Shown piece by piece: positions 24,407 to 34,302 of a stretch of 64,000 bases of DNA. The translations under genes and the position numbers were made by a program. The DNA comes from Mesobacterium_A hydrothermale (lineage in GTDB: Bacteria > Pseudomonadota > Alphaproteobacteria > Rhodobacterales > Rhodobacteraceae), in contig NZ_JAYLLH010000004.1 in assembly GCF_035818635.1 (NCBI RefSeq), positions 166,035 through 230,034 of the forward strand, written 5' to 3'. The notes below the pieces were generated by a model. The model worked only from the letters and a program-made list of their open reading frames with translations. It was not told the DNA's origin and ran no database searches. How positions within the stretch are numbered: position 1 is the stretch's first letter; every line of letters begins with the position of its first letter.

Positions 24407-25333
24407 ATGGCAAATTATCAAGAGGCTGCGCCGAAAGGCGCGCCGAACGTGGCTACCATGGCGAACTGGGCCGGGGCGGTTGTGTCCCTTGCTCTGATTA
24501 TCGGTGTAGGGGTCTGGGGATACCGGCTTCTTGCGCGCGACGTCAGCGGCATCCCGGTGGTACGCGCTGCCGAGGGGCCGATGCGCGACACGCCCAAGAA
24601 CCCCGGTGGCCGGCCTGCGGAACATCAGGGGCTGGCGGTAAATGCCGTTGCCGGTCACGGGACAGCGGCCCCGCCAGCCGATACGCTATTGCTGGCGCCA
24701 AAGCCGCTGGATCTGACCGACGAAGATCAGCCGTTGGCGACGATCAGCGCTCCTGCGCCTCTGAAACCGCGTGATGCGGTGCAACAGGACCTGACGCTTG
24801 CCGCGGCCGATCCGTCGGATGATCCGGTGCAGGCGCTTGCCAACAGTCTGGCCGCCGGAGCCAGCCCGCTGGCAGCATTGCCCGATGCCGATGAAGACGC
24901 CCCCGACGTCAAGTTGAGCGTGGGTGAAATCGAAGACACTGCCGCGCCCGCCTTTGCCGGTGGCGTCGCGCGATCATTGCGTCCGATGGTTCGTCCCAAG
25001 ACGCTGAACACCCAGGTGGCCAGCCTTGCGCCCGCGCTGCCCGAACCCAAGTCGATTGACGTGGACCCGGCCAGCATCCCAGCTGGCACAGCGCTGGCAC
25101 AGCTTGGCGCGTATGACAGTGTCGAGACCGCGCAGAAGGAATGGGATCGCTTCAATGCGCGGTTTAGCGATTTCCTTGATGGAAAACAGCGTGTTATTCA
25201 AAAAGCCAGCTCTGGCGGTCGCACCTTCTATCGCCTGCGTGCGATGGGCTTTGACGAAATTGGCGATGCCCGTCGGTTCTGTTCCGCGCTCGTCGCGGGC
25301 AATGCCGAATGTATCCCGGTGACCACCCGGTGA
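24407..25333 (+). CDS. SPOR-domain membrane protein
   Basis: The 308-residue protein has a short cytoplasmic N-terminus, one membrane helix (about 25-45, VSLALIIGVGVWGYRLL), a long Pro/Ala/Asp-rich periplasmic linker, and a C-terminal SPOR domain of about 75 residues (LAQLGAYDSVETAQKEW to FCSALVAG). SPOR domains bind denuded septal peptidoglycan, so a role at the division site is expected. Its stop overlaps the GTG start of nagZ (GTGA), coupling it to peptidoglycan recycling. Start at ATG 24407 gives the normal topology; the longer frame to 24350 would place the hairpin inside the gene. Confidence 0.88.
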   Translation: MANYQEAAPKGAPNVATMANWAGAVVSLALIIGVGVWGYRLLARDVSGIPVVRAAEGPMRDTPKNPGGRPAEHQGLAVNAVAGHGTAAPPADTLLLAPKPLDLTDEDQPLATISAPAPLKPRDAVQQDLTLAAADPSDDPVQALANSLAAGASPLAALPDADEDAPDVKLSVGEIEDTAAPAFAGGVARSLRPMVRPKTLNTQVASLAPALPEPKSIDVDPASIPAGTALAQLGAYDSVETAQKEWDRFNARFSDFLDGKQRVIQKASSGGRTFYRLRAMGFDEIGDARRFCSALVAGNAECIPVTTR

Positions 25334-26334
25334 GCCGTTTCGGCGCGGCGATCCTTGGCTGCAAAGCGCTGCGCCTGTCTGGTGCCGAACGGCGGTTTTT
25401 TCGTGATGCGAACCCGTTTGGTTTTATCCTGTTTGCCCGCAACATCGAAACCGGCGATCAGCTGCGCGCCCTGACCGGAGACCTGCGCGATGCCGCGGGC
25501 TGGGATGCGCCGATCTTCATCGACCAGGAAGGGGGCCGGGTGCAACGGCTGCGCCCGCCACTGGCGCGGGACTGGCTGCCGCCGCTTGATTTCGTCGCCC
25601 GTTTCGGCGCGCAGGCGGGCCGGGCCATGTACCTGCGCTATCGCCTGATCTCGGCCGAGCTGTGGTCCTTCGGCATCGACGGCAACTGCGCCCCGATGCT
25701 GGACGTGGCACGTGCTGACACTCATCGTTTCCTGCGCAACCGGTGTTACGGTGACGACCTTGAAACCGTCGTGGGCGTCGGCCGGGCGGTGGCGCAGGGC
25801 TGCCTTGACGGCGGCGTTTTGCCGGTGGTCAAGCACATGCCCGGACACGGCCTGGCGCAACTGGACAGCCATCTGGAACTGCCGCGCATTCACGAGCCGC
25901 GCGATGCGTTGGAAGCCCTTGATTTCGCAGCGTTCCGTCCGTTTGGCGACCTGCCTTTGGGTATGACGGCACACCTGGTCTATGACGCGTTCGATCGTCA
26001 ACCTGCCACGATTTCCCCGCTGATGATGCGCTATATCCGCGAAGACCTTGGGTTCGAAGGCTTCATCATGACCGACGACGTTTCGATGGAGGCCCTCTCA
26101 GGCACCGTTCCCGAACGCGCTGCCGCGTCGATTGCCGCGGGGTGTGATGCGGTGTTGCACTGCAACGGCGATATGTCCGAGATGCTTGCGTTGATGCGCC
26201 GTGTGGGCGACATGTCGGACGCCGCGCAAACCCGGGCAGAGGCGGCGCTGGCCTGGCGCGTTGCGCCGGAAGCCGTTGACATTGCCGCGCTGGAAGCCGA
26301 GCTTGAGGCGCTTCCGGTGACAGGCGATGACTGA
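25330..26334 (+). CDS. nagZ: beta-N-acetylhexosaminidase
   Basis: The 334-residue family GH3 enzyme contains FIDQEGGRVQRL, KHMPGHG (usually KHFPGHG), DSHLELP with the catalytic His, and MTDDVSMEAL with the nucleophile Asp. It removes GlcNAc from anhydro-muropeptides in cytoplasmic peptidoglycan recycling. GTG 25330 overlaps the stop of the SPOR gene and gives the natural N-terminus (MSRFGAAILG). Its stop in turn overlaps scpA by eight bases, so SPOR-nagZ-scpA-scpB form one operon. Confidence 0.93.
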   Translation: MSRFGAAILGCKALRLSGAERRFFRDANPFGFILFARNIETGDQLRALTGDLRDAAGWDAPIFIDQEGGRVQRLRPPLARDWLPPLDFVARFGAQAGRAMYLRYRLISAELWSFGIDGNCAPMLDVARADTHRFLRNRCYGDDLETVVGVGRAVAQGCLDGGVLPVVKHMPGHGLAQLDSHLELPRIHEPRDALEALDFAAFRPFGDLPLGMTAHLVYDAFDRQPATISPLMMRYIREDLGFEGFIMTDDVSMEALSGTVPERAAASIAAGCDAVLHCNGDMSEMLALMRRVGDMSDAAQTRAEAALAWRVAPEAVDIAALEAELEALPVTGDD

Positions 26335-27124
26335 CGAATTCGACATCCACCCAGAACCCCAATCCGTCGCCGACCGGCTGGCCGCCGAGGCGCTGATCAT
26401 CGACGTGGACGGCTTTGAGGGGCCGTTGGATCTGCTGCTGACATTGTCGCGGACGCAAAAGGTGGATTTGCGCAAGATCTCGATCCTGCGGCTGGCGCAG
26501 CAATACCTGGCCTTCGTCGAACAGGCCAAGGCACTGCGGATCGAACTGGCCGCCGACTACCTGGTAATGGCGGCGTGGCTGGCCTTTCTCAAATCGCGCC
26601 TGTTGCTGCCGCCCGACCCCGAGGAAGACGGCCCCTCGGGCGAAGAACTGGCCGCCCATCTGGCATTTCAGCTGGAACGCTTGCAAGCGATGCGCGATGC
26701 GGCGGCGAAACTGATGGCGCGCGACCGACTGGGGCGGGATTTCTTTGCCCGCGGTTTACCAGAAAAGATGGAACGCGTGCGCCGCGTGACCTATTCCGCC
26801 ACGCTGATGGATCTGATGCAGGCCTACGCGCGGCTGCGCACCCGTGAAGACTTCCGACCGTTCGTGATGGACCGCGACGCGGTGTTCACCATGGAACAGG
26901 CGCTGGAGCGGATGCGCGGGTTGATCGGTTTCGCCGGGGAATGGACGGATATATCCAGTTACCTGCCAACAGGTTGGGCCGCCGATCCGCAACGACTGCG
27001 GTCCGCCACGGCGGCCACCTTCGCCGCCTCGCTGGAGCTTGCCAAGGAAGGCAAGGTCGAGCTACGGCAATCGGAAACCTTTGCCCCGATCCAGCTGCGC
27101 AGAAAGGAGCCTCGTGGTGACTGA
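26327..27124 (+). CDS. scpA: segregation and condensation protein A
   Basis: The 265-residue kleisin begins its conserved part with FEGPLDLLLTL, followed by ISILRLAQQYLAF and LVMAAWLAFLKSRLLLP, all typical of ScpA. With ScpB it bridges SMC dimers in chromosome condensation and segregation. The C-terminal winged-helix part (AATFAASLELAKEGKVELRQSE) is also present. The gene overlaps nagZ at its start and scpB at its end. Confidence 0.95.
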   Translation: MTDEFDIHPEPQSVADRLAAEALIIDVDGFEGPLDLLLTLSRTQKVDLRKISILRLAQQYLAFVEQAKALRIELAADYLVMAAWLAFLKSRLLLPPDPEEDGPSGEELAAHLAFQLERLQAMRDAAAKLMARDRLGRDFFARGLPEKMERVRRVTYSATLMDLMQAYARLRTREDFRPFVMDRDAVFTMEQALERMRGLIGFAGEWTDISSYLPTGWAADPQRLRSATAATFAASLELAKEGKVELRQSETFAPIQLRRKEPRGD

Positions 27125-27761
27125 CACGGACAAGCGCCCGCGCGATACGCTGTTCGAGGCGCCGCCCATGGCCGAACAGGAACGCATGGTCGAAGCAATC
27201 CTGTTTGCCAGCGCCGAACCGGTCAGTGTGGCCGACCTCAACGCGCGGATGCCGCATGGCTGCGACGCCGCAGAGGCGGTGGTGCACCTGCGCAAACGTT
27301 TTGAAGGCCGGGGGGTGAATGTCGTCCGTGTGGGCGACGCCTGGGCGATCCGCACCGCGCCGGACCTGGGCTTCCTGATGCAGCGCGAAACCGTCGAGAC
27401 CCGGAAACTCAGCCGCGCCGCGACCGAAACGCTGGCGATTATCGCCTATCACCAGCCCGTCACCCGGGCCGAGATCGAAGAGATCCGCGGCGTCGCGGTC
27501 AGCCGGGGTACGGTGGATCAGCTTCTGGAACTGGAATGGATCCGCTTTGGACGGCGCCGGATGACCCCCGGGCGGCCGGTGACGTTCGTCGTGACGCAGA
27601 ATTTCCTCGATCACTTCGGGCTGGAAAACGCCCGTGACCTGCCGGGCCTGAAAGAGTTGCGCGCGGCGGGTCTGCTGGACAACAGACCGGGTTTCGCCAC
27701 TGCGGTGACAGAGGATGACATCGACGAGGACGGCGAACAAAGCGAGATGTTCGAGGAATAG
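27117..27761 (+). CDS. scpB: segregation and condensation protein B
   Basis: The 214-residue protein has the two winged-helix domains of ScpB; EAILFASAEPVSVADL and ATETLAIIAYHQPVTRAEIEEIRGV are diagnostic. It partners ScpA and SMC. The start is one of two adjacent GTG codons (27114, 27117); 27117 is preferred because AAAGGAG ends seven bases before it. It overlaps the scpA stop. The acidic C-terminal tail (EDDIDEDGEQSEM) is common in alphaproteobacterial ScpB. Confidence 0.95.
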   Translation: MTDTDKRPRDTLFEAPPMAEQERMVEAILFASAEPVSVADLNARMPHGCDAAEAVVHLRKRFEGRGVNVVRVGDAWAIRTAPDLGFLMQRETVETRKLSRAATETLAIIAYHQPVTRAEIEEIRGVAVSRGTVDQLLELEWIRFGRRRMTPGRPVTFVVTQNFLDHFGLENARDLPGLKELRAAGLLDNRPGFATAVTEDDIDEDGEQSEMFEE

Positions 27762-27779
27762 CGCGAAGAGCTCCGCGTC

Positions 27780-28871
27780 TTAGCCCTTGAAATGCTTGGA
27801 GAGTTTCAGCCCCTGACCTTGGTAGTTCGACGCGATGCCAGCGCCGTACAATTGTCGTGGCAGGCTGCTCATGCGTTCATAGACCAGCCGTCCGACGATT
27901 TGCCCGTGTTCCAGCACGAACGGCGCCTCGTGGCATCGGACCTCCAAAACGCCGCGCGACCCGGTGCCACCGGCATGGGAATGGCCAAACCCGGGATCGA
28001 AGAACCCGGCATAGTGCACCCGGAATTCCCCGACCATCGCAAGAAACGGTGCCATTTCGGCGGCATAGGCCGGGGGAATGTGCACCGCCTCTCGGCTGAC
28101 AAGGATATAGAACGCACCGGGATCAAGGATCAGTTGCCCGTCTTTCGTGTGCAGTTCTTCCCAGAACTCTGCCGGATCATAGTGGCCGATCAGGTCAAGA
28201 TCGACGACGCCGGTATGCGGCTTGGCGCGGTATCCCACAAGGTCACTGCCTTCCGGGCGCAAATCGACCGAAAAGCCCAACCCGTCGTCAATCACCGCCG
28301 GCCCGCCGCTGACCAGAATATCGCTGTCATGCAAGGCGCGCAGCGTGTCGTCATCCAGAACCGACTGGCCGGACCGGAACCGGATCTGGTTGAGCCGCAT
28401 TCCGGGGCGAACGAGAACCGAAAAGCTGCGCGGACAGATCTCGGCATAGAGCGGGCCGTGATAGCCGGCGGCGATCCGGTCGAATTCGGTGCCGCTGTCG
28501 GTGATCGTGCGGGTCAGAAGATCCAGCCGCCCGGTCGAACTTTTGGCATTGGCCACGGCGGTTACCCCCGTGGGCAGCGCCAGCGACTCCATCAGCGGCA
28601 CGACGTAAACGCAGCCCTTTTCCAGAACCGCCCCGGGGGTCAGATCGACACGGTGCATTTCGAAATTGGCCAGTCGTTCGGCCACCGTCCGCCCCGCGCC
28701 GGCAAGAAAGGATGCCCGCACGCGATAGGCCACCGTGCCCAGCCGAAGATCAAGGCTGGCCGGTTGCACCTGTCCCGCCACAAAGGGGGCATCACTCAGG
28801 ATCGCGCCTTGTGCGGCCAGCGCCTCAATCGCGCTGTCGGGCAGCACACCGGGGGGGGGGGCAGGGGTCAT
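27780..28871 (-). CDS. 2'-deoxycytidine 5'-triphosphate deaminase (two-domain Dcd-like)
   Basis: The 363-residue protein is about twice the length of ordinary Dcd and has two dUTPase-fold halves. The first contains QVQPASLDLRLG and NAKSSTGRLD (the Ser-Arg substrate-binding motif), and the second VVDLDLIGHYDPAEFWE with GFGHSHAGG. Such double-length Dcd-like proteins are typical of alphaproteobacteria and are annotated as dCTP deaminases; biochemical proof for this branch is unknown to me. ATG 28871 is used, with GAGG upstream. It faces scpB convergently and diverges from tamA. Confidence 0.85.
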   Translation of the reverse strand: MTPAPPPGVLPDSAIEALAAQGAILSDAPFVAGQVQPASLDLRLGTVAYRVRASFLAGAGRTVAERLANFEMHRVDLTPGAVLEKGCVYVVPLMESLALPTGVTAVANAKSSTGRLDLLTRTITDSGTEFDRIAAGYHGPLYAEICPRSFSVLVRPGMRLNQIRFRSGQSVLDDDTLRALHDSDILVSGGPAVIDDGLGFSVDLRPEGSDLVGYRAKPHTGVVDLDLIGHYDPAEFWEELHTKDGQLILDPGAFYILVSREAVHIPPAYAAEMAPFLAMVGEFRVHYAGFFDPGFGHSHAGGTGSRGVLEVRCHEAPFVLEHGQIVGRLVYERMSSLPRQLYGAGIASNYQGQGLKLSKHFKG

Positions 28872-28983
28872 GTCGGGCCTCGCAACTTGCGCAATTGCCT
28901 GTGCGTAAGCCACATCTCCCGTCAGTTCAACCGAACGTGTTCGGCAAAGCCCCGCGCGTGCCTGCGGCAATGCTCGACAGAAC

Positions 28984-30822
28984 GTGCAACGAAGGGTAGA
29001 TCTTGAGGAAAACGAGCGAACGGAACCCGATATCTTGCGCCGCCTCCCCCTTACGGCCAGCGTGGTCCTGACCCTGAGCCTGTCCGCGACAAATGCTTCG
29101 GCGGTTGACCTTCAACTGTCGGCCCCCTCGCTGTCCGGCGCGGCGCGCGATGCGGTTTCGGCGGTGCTCTTGCTGACGGAACTTGAAAGCCGCAAGGACC
29201 GTCCAGATGGTCAGGAAGTGCTGGCTGCCGCACAGGCTGATTACGTCCGGGTCCTGGGCGCGCTCTATGACAGGGGGTACTACGGGCCGACGATCAGCAT
29301 CCGGCTGGATGGGCGAGAGGCGGCGGAAATCGCCCCGCTCAGCCCCCCGAACAGTGTCGTCCGCGCGGTGGTGACGGTTGATCCCGGCCCACGCTTCACT
29401 TTCGGCACCGCCCGGATTGGCCCGCTGGCACCGGGCAGCCGCCCACCCGAAGGCTTTGTCGGCGGCCAGACCGCTGCCGCAACGGTCCTGCGCGAGGCTG
29501 CAGATCAGGCGATCATGGACTGGCGCAACGCCAGCCATGCAAAGGCACAGGTCGTTGATCAGCAGATCACCGCGCGCCACAGTGCGGCGCGGCTGGATGC
29601 CACCATCCGCATCGACGCGGGCCCCGCGCTGCGGTTTGGCAAGATGACGGTCACAGGTCAGACCACTGTGCGCCCCGAACGGGTTCAAGCCATTGCGGGC
29701 CTGCCGGAGGGGCGGGTCTTTTCGCCCGAGGCGCTGGAAGATGCGGCCGAACGGCTGCGCCGTACCGGAACATTCCGCGCCGCAAATCTGCGTGAGGGCG
29801 ATACCCTGCAATCTGACGGCAACCTGCCGATCGAAATCGAGGTCGTCGACAGCAAACCGCGCCGCATCGGATTTGGCGCGGAGCTGTCGTCGCGGCAGGG
29901 CCTGACACTCAGCGCTTTCTGGCTGCACCGCAATCTTTTGGGCGGGGCCGAACGACTGCGCATCGACGGCGAGATCCGCGGCATCGGCGGCGATACCGGT
30001 GGTGTTGATTATACGCTGGGGGTTCTGTTCGACCGGCCGGCAACGTTCAATGCGCGCACTGATTTCTATGCCTCTGCCGGGATCGAGAGCCTGGACGAGG
30101 TCGCCTATAAGCTGGATCGGGTAACGCTGGAATCCGGGCTGGTGTTCCGGGCTGACCGAAAGCGCACCTTTACCGGCGGGATCGGCTATGAAAGCGCGCG
30201 CGTCAATGATGCCTTCGGCCGCCGGGACTATCGTTTGCTCAGCCTTCCTCTGGCTGCGGAATACGACGGGCGTGACAACCGTCTGAACCCGAGAACCGGC
30301 TGGTTCGGGCGCGTCGACCTGACGCCGTTTGCCGGACTTACCGGCGTTGACAGCGGGTTTCAGACCAAACTGGACCTGCGCGGCTATCGCGGCATCGGGG
30401 ACCGTATGACCGTTGCCGTGCGGGGCCAATTGGGCAGCGTCAGTGGTGCCAGCACGGCGCGCAGCCCTTCAGAAATGCTGTTCTATTCCGGCGGGACAGG
30501 CACGGTGCGCGGCCATGGCTATCAGTCGCTGGGCGTCACCTTGCCTTCGGGCAAGATCAGCGGCGGCCGGTCCTTCGCAGGCATTTCTGCGGAGTTGAGG
30601 GTCAACGCCACCGACAAGCTGTCGGTCGTCGGGTTCTATGATCAGGGCTATATCGGGCCGGAAACTGTCCCGGATGGGCGCACCGGCAACTGGCAGTCGG
30701 GCGCCGGGCTTGGCCTGCGCTATGACACCGGTATCGGGCCGATCCGGCTGGACGTGGCAACCCCTCTCACTGGCGGTGGCAAAGGCGTGCAAATCTACAT
30801 CGGCATCGGGCAGGCGTTCTGA
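28984..30822 (+). CDS. tamA: outer-membrane translocation and assembly protein TamA (BamA/Omp85 family)
   Basis: This 612-residue protein has three POTRA-like repeats after a signal sequence, then a 16-stranded Omp85 barrel with the conserved GGTGTVRGHGYQSLG region (VRGY/F-type lid-lock motif) and a C-terminal Phe. With TamB it forms the TAM complex that helps insert autotransporters and shuttle lipids. The start is unsure: GTG 28984 gives 17 extra residues before the signal peptide, while TTG 29035 gives a clean signal (MRRLPLTASVVLTL) but neither has a strong ribosome-binding site. It overlaps tamB by one base. Confidence 0.9.
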   Translation: MQRRVDLEENERTEPDILRRLPLTASVVLTLSLSATNASAVDLQLSAPSLSGAARDAVSAVLLLTELESRKDRPDGQEVLAAAQADYVRVLGALYDRGYYGPTISIRLDGREAAEIAPLSPPNSVVRAVVTVDPGPRFTFGTARIGPLAPGSRPPEGFVGGQTAAATVLREAADQAIMDWRNASHAKAQVVDQQITARHSAARLDATIRIDAGPALRFGKMTVTGQTTVRPERVQAIAGLPEGRVFSPEALEDAAERLRRTGTFRAANLREGDTLQSDGNLPIEIEVVDSKPRRIGFGAELSSRQGLTLSAFWLHRNLLGGAERLRIDGEIRGIGGDTGGVDYTLGVLFDRPATFNARTDFYASAGIESLDEVAYKLDRVTLESGLVFRADRKRTFTGGIGYESARVNDAFGRRDYRLLSLPLAAEYDGRDNRLNPRTGWFGRVDLTPFAGLTGVDSGFQTKLDLRGYRGIGDRMTVAVRGQLGSVSGASTARSPSEMLFYSGGTGTVRGHGYQSLGVTLPSGKISGGRSFAGISAELRVNATDKLSVVGFYDQGYIGPETVPDGRTGNWQSGAGLGLRYDTGIGPIRLDVATPLTGGGKGVQIYIGIGQAF

Positions 30823-33800
30823 TGCGCTGGCTGGTTCTGGTTCTTCTGCTTTGGCCTTTCGCGTCTGTCGCGCAGGATCGCGAGGATCGCGGCTATATCG
30901 CCGGGCTGCTGGAAGACGCGCTTGGTGGCGACGGGCGGACCGTGCGGATTGAAGGGTTTGCCGGTGCGCTCAGTTCCACCGCAACCATCGACAAGATCAC
31001 CATCGCCGACCCCAAGGGTATCTGGCTGACCCTGCAAGGGATCGAGATGCAGTGGACCCGCAGCGCCCTGCTGCGTGGCGAGATCGAAATCGACAAGCTG
31101 TCGGCCAAATCGATCGACCTGTCGCGCCTGCCCGAATCTGCCCCCGCAACGGGGGGGCTGCCCGCGCCCGAAGCCCAAGGGTTCCGCCTGCCGGACCTGC
31201 CGGTATCTGTGCACATCGGACAGCTGAGCGCCACCACCATCACCATCGGCGCACCGGTGACGGGGCAGGCCGCACGGCTGTCGCTGACTGCGAAACTGGC
31301 TCTGGAGGCTGGTAAGGGCACGGTCAAACTGTCCGCCACACGGCGCGATGCCCCCGGCGATTTTTCGATCGCCGGAGCTTTTGACAATGCCACCGAGGCA
31401 TTGAATTTCGATATCATCCTGACAGAGGGCGCAGGCGGCCTGGCGGTGACGCTGTTGCAAATCCCCGATGCGCCCGACATTGAGTTGACGGTCAAGGGCG
31501 ATGGCACGCTGCGGGACTTCGACGCCAGCCTGCAACTGGCAACCGAAGGCACATCGCGCCTGACCGGGACTTTCACGCTGCAAAGCGCCCAGAACGGCGA
31601 CCTGAACTTTGCCACCAACCTGTCGGGCGATGTTACGGCGTTATTCGCGCTGCCGTTCCAGCCGTTTTTCGGCAAGGACATCCGCCTGCGCGCCACCGGC
31701 ACCAAACCTGCCCTTGGTGGTCTTGCACTCGAGGATTTCGTGCTCAGTTCTGCCGCGCTTCAGGCACGGGGCGGCGCGGTTTTCGACGCCGCGTTCTGGC
31801 CCGAACGTCTGGACCTGACCCTGCGCATGGCCGATCCGGCGGGCGGCTACGTGCGCCTGCCGGTTTCAGGGCCTGCCACGCAGGTGAAGTCCGCCGACAT
31901 GGTGCTGGATTATGCGCGCGCCAAGGGCGAGAACTGGCGCGCTGAAATCGCACTCAGCGATGTATCCCGCGATGGTTCCGGGATGGACCGGCTTTTGATG
32001 ACCGGTCAGGGGGCATTGCAAGCCACGCTTGGGGCTCTGCGGTCTGTTTCCGGGTCGTTTCTTTTCTCTGCCAATGGGTTCCGGGGAAATCCTGATGTAA
32101 TGTCTGCACTTGGTCGCGACATTTCCGGCCACATGGACCTTGCCTATACCGAAGCCGGCCCGCTGCGCATCTCGCAACTTCGGCTGAACGGGGATGGCCT
32201 TGCGCTTGATGGCAACGCGACGTTTTCGGGTCTGACCGGCACACCGCAGGTGGACTTTGATATTGGTGTTCAAACAACCGACATTGAACGCTTTTCCGGC
32301 CTTGTTTCACGCCCTGTGAAAGGTGGCGCCACGCTGCGCCTGGCTGGTATGGCCAATCTTGACGGCATCGCCGATCTACAATTGTCGGGCCAAACCACCG
32401 ACCTGTCGATCAACCAGGCGCAAGCCGACAAGATCCTTCGCGGGCCGGGCACGCTGCGCGCCGATGTTCGCCGCGATGAAACCGGGGTTTTGCTGCGCGA
32501 TCTTCTGGTCCAAACCGATCAGGCCCGAGTGAGCGCCGAGGGCCGGCTGTCTTCGACCCAAGGGGCGGTCGTCTTTGGCCTGAGCCTCAGCGATGTCGGC
32601 CTGCTTGTGCCGGGGTACCGCGGTGCGGTCACCGCCGACGGCCGTGCCACGATGGACGGTGGTGGCTGGCAGGTGGCAACCGATCTGACCGGCCCTTATG
32701 GCCTGACGGGGCGCGCCGAGGCCGACCTGCACGGCAGCCTGTCGGCAAGCTATCGTGCCAATGTGCCCGATGTTGCATCGCTGGGCATGCCGTTTTCCGG
32801 TCCGGTGTCGTTGCAAGGGACGGTTCAGGACACAAACGGCACACTGCGCACCGACACCACGCTGGCAGGTCCCGCCGGACTGTCGGCCCGGCTGCAAGGT
32901 GCCGTGGCCCCTGATCTTTCCCTGTCGGCCACCGGCCAGGCCCCACTGGGCTTGCTGAACCCATCCATCGCGCCCCGCAGCGCGCAGGGCGATGCCGATT
33001 TCGAGCTGACGCTGACTGACACGACGCTGCGGGCGTTGCGCGGGCAGGTGACGCTGCGGGGGGGCAGCCTTGTATCGCCCGGCGAACGGATCGCATTGCG
33101 TGACGTGGCAGGCACGATCGGTCTTGCAGAAGGCACGGCGACGGTTGCGCTTCGGGCTGCACCGCAAGAGGGCGGGAGCCTGTCGCTGTCCGGCACGGTC
33201 AGCACGTCACCGGGTTTCCCTGCGAACCTGTCGCTGGAGTTCAACTCTGTCGGGGCTGTCGATCCGCAGCTTTACCGCACCACGATTGATGGCGCCGCAG
33301 CAATCCGTGGCGCGCTGAGCGGCGGTGCAAGGATCACCGGACGGCTGACGCTGGGCGAAACACGGATCACCTTGCCCAACACCTACCTTTCGGCGCTTTC
33401 ACCGCTGCCGGAAGTCACGCACCTGAACGCCACGCGGCCGGTGGCGCGCACGCTGGACCGTGCCGGGGTCGGTCGGGCTGCGACTGACGACACCAGGCCG
33501 ATGGGACCGCCATACCCGATGGATATTGTCATCAATGCGCCGTCTCGAGTGTTCGTGCGCGGCCGCGGGCTGGATGCGGAGCTGGGCGGGCGTCTGGTGA
33601 TATCGGGCACCAGCGACGCGCTGATTTCGACCGGCGGGATGGAACTGATCCGCGGACGGCTGGATATCCTCGGCCGTCGGTTCGTGCTTGATGAGGGCCG
33701 CGTACAGTTGCAGGGCGATTTCAATCCGTCGATCCGGTTCGTCGCCAGCACCGCCACAGACGCCGGCAATGCCAGTGTCGTGGTCTCGGGGCGGGCATCG

Positions 33801-34205
33801 TCACCGGATGTGCAGTTCCTGTCCGATCCTGCAGCGCCCCAGGACGAAGTCCTGTCGCAGCTACTGTTCGGGCGCAGCCTTTCGCAGATCACGCCGTTCC
33901 AGGCGCTGCAACTTGCCAGCGCCGTAGCGACGCTCGCGGGTCGCGGCGGACAGGGCGTGATCGGGCGCCTGCGCGAAGGGTTCGGGCTGGATGATCTGGA
34001 CATCAGCACCGGCACCGATGGCCAGACCGAGGTGACCGCAGGCAAGTATATCAGCGAGAAGGTTTATACCGGTGTCACGGTCCGGCAAGAGGGCCGACCC
34101 GATGTGACACTCAACATCGACCTGAGCCCAAACGTTACCGCAAAGGGCACTTTGGGCGGCGATGGCGAAACCTCTCTGGGAATCTTTTTCGAGAAGGATT
34201 ATTGA
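30822..34205 (+). CDS. tamB: translocation and assembly module subunit TamB
   Basis: The 1127-residue protein has an N-terminal signal anchor (LVLVLLLWPFASV) and a very long beta-repetitive body rich in Gly/Ser/Thr, ending in the DUF490 domain (about 850-1127) with DVQFLSDPAAPQDEVLSQLLFGRSLSQITPFQ-type sequence near residue 1005, the most conserved TamB block. It spans the periplasm and works with TamA, encoded directly upstream with a TGATG overlap. Its length is within the usual range for alphaproteobacteria. Confidence 0.94.
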   Translation: MRWLVLVLLLWPFASVAQDREDRGYIAGLLEDALGGDGRTVRIEGFAGALSSTATIDKITIADPKGIWLTLQGIEMQWTRSALLRGEIEIDKLSAKSIDLSRLPESAPATGGLPAPEAQGFRLPDLPVSVHIGQLSATTITIGAPVTGQAARLSLTAKLALEAGKGTVKLSATRRDAPGDFSIAGAFDNATEALNFDIILTEGAGGLAVTLLQIPDAPDIELTVKGDGTLRDFDASLQLATEGTSRLTGTFTLQSAQNGDLNFATNLSGDVTALFALPFQPFFGKDIRLRATGTKPALGGLALEDFVLSSAALQARGGAVFDAAFWPERLDLTLRMADPAGGYVRLPVSGPATQVKSADMVLDYARAKGENWRAEIALSDVSRDGSGMDRLLMTGQGALQATLGALRSVSGSFLFSANGFRGNPDVMSALGRDISGHMDLAYTEAGPLRISQLRLNGDGLALDGNATFSGLTGTPQVDFDIGVQTTDIERFSGLVSRPVKGGATLRLAGMANLDGIADLQLSGQTTDLSINQAQADKILRGPGTLRADVRRDETGVLLRDLLVQTDQARVSAEGRLSSTQGAVVFGLSLSDVGLLVPGYRGAVTADGRATMDGGGWQVATDLTGPYGLTGRAEADLHGSLSASYRANVPDVASLGMPFSGPVSLQGTVQDTNGTLRTDTTLAGPAGLSARLQGAVAPDLSLSATGQAPLGLLNPSIAPRSAQGDADFELTLTDTTLRALRGQVTLRGGSLVSPGERIALRDVAGTIGLAEGTATVALRAAPQEGGSLSLSGTVSTSPGFPANLSLEFNSVGAVDPQLYRTTIDGAAAIRGALSGGARITGRLTLGETRITLPNTYLSALSPLPEVTHLNATRPVARTLDRAGVGRAATDDTRPMGPPYPMDIVINAPSRVFVRGRGLDAELGGRLVISGTSDALISTGGMELIRGRLDILGRRFVLDEGRVQLQGDFNPSIRFVASTATDAGNASVVVSGRASSPDVQFLSDPAAPQDEVLSQLLFGRSLSQITPFQALQLASAVATLAGRGGQGVIGRLREGFGLDDLDISTGTDGQTEVTAGKYISEKVYTGVTVRQEGRPDVTLNIDLSPNVTAKGTLGGDGETSLGIFFEKDY

Positions 34206-34302
34206 TACATATAAATGACTTAATTCGAAAGCCTAATGCGTTGCCTTAGTTAAGGTGCGACTGCTGATCCCTCCAGGGGCGCACAGCGTTTCAACCTCAG
34301 CC

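Noticed and set aside
22299..24413. 704-codon open frame on the minus strand opposite argS
   Set aside because: argS is certain on the plus strand; the antisense product has low-complexity His/Gln/Arg content and no ribosome-binding site.
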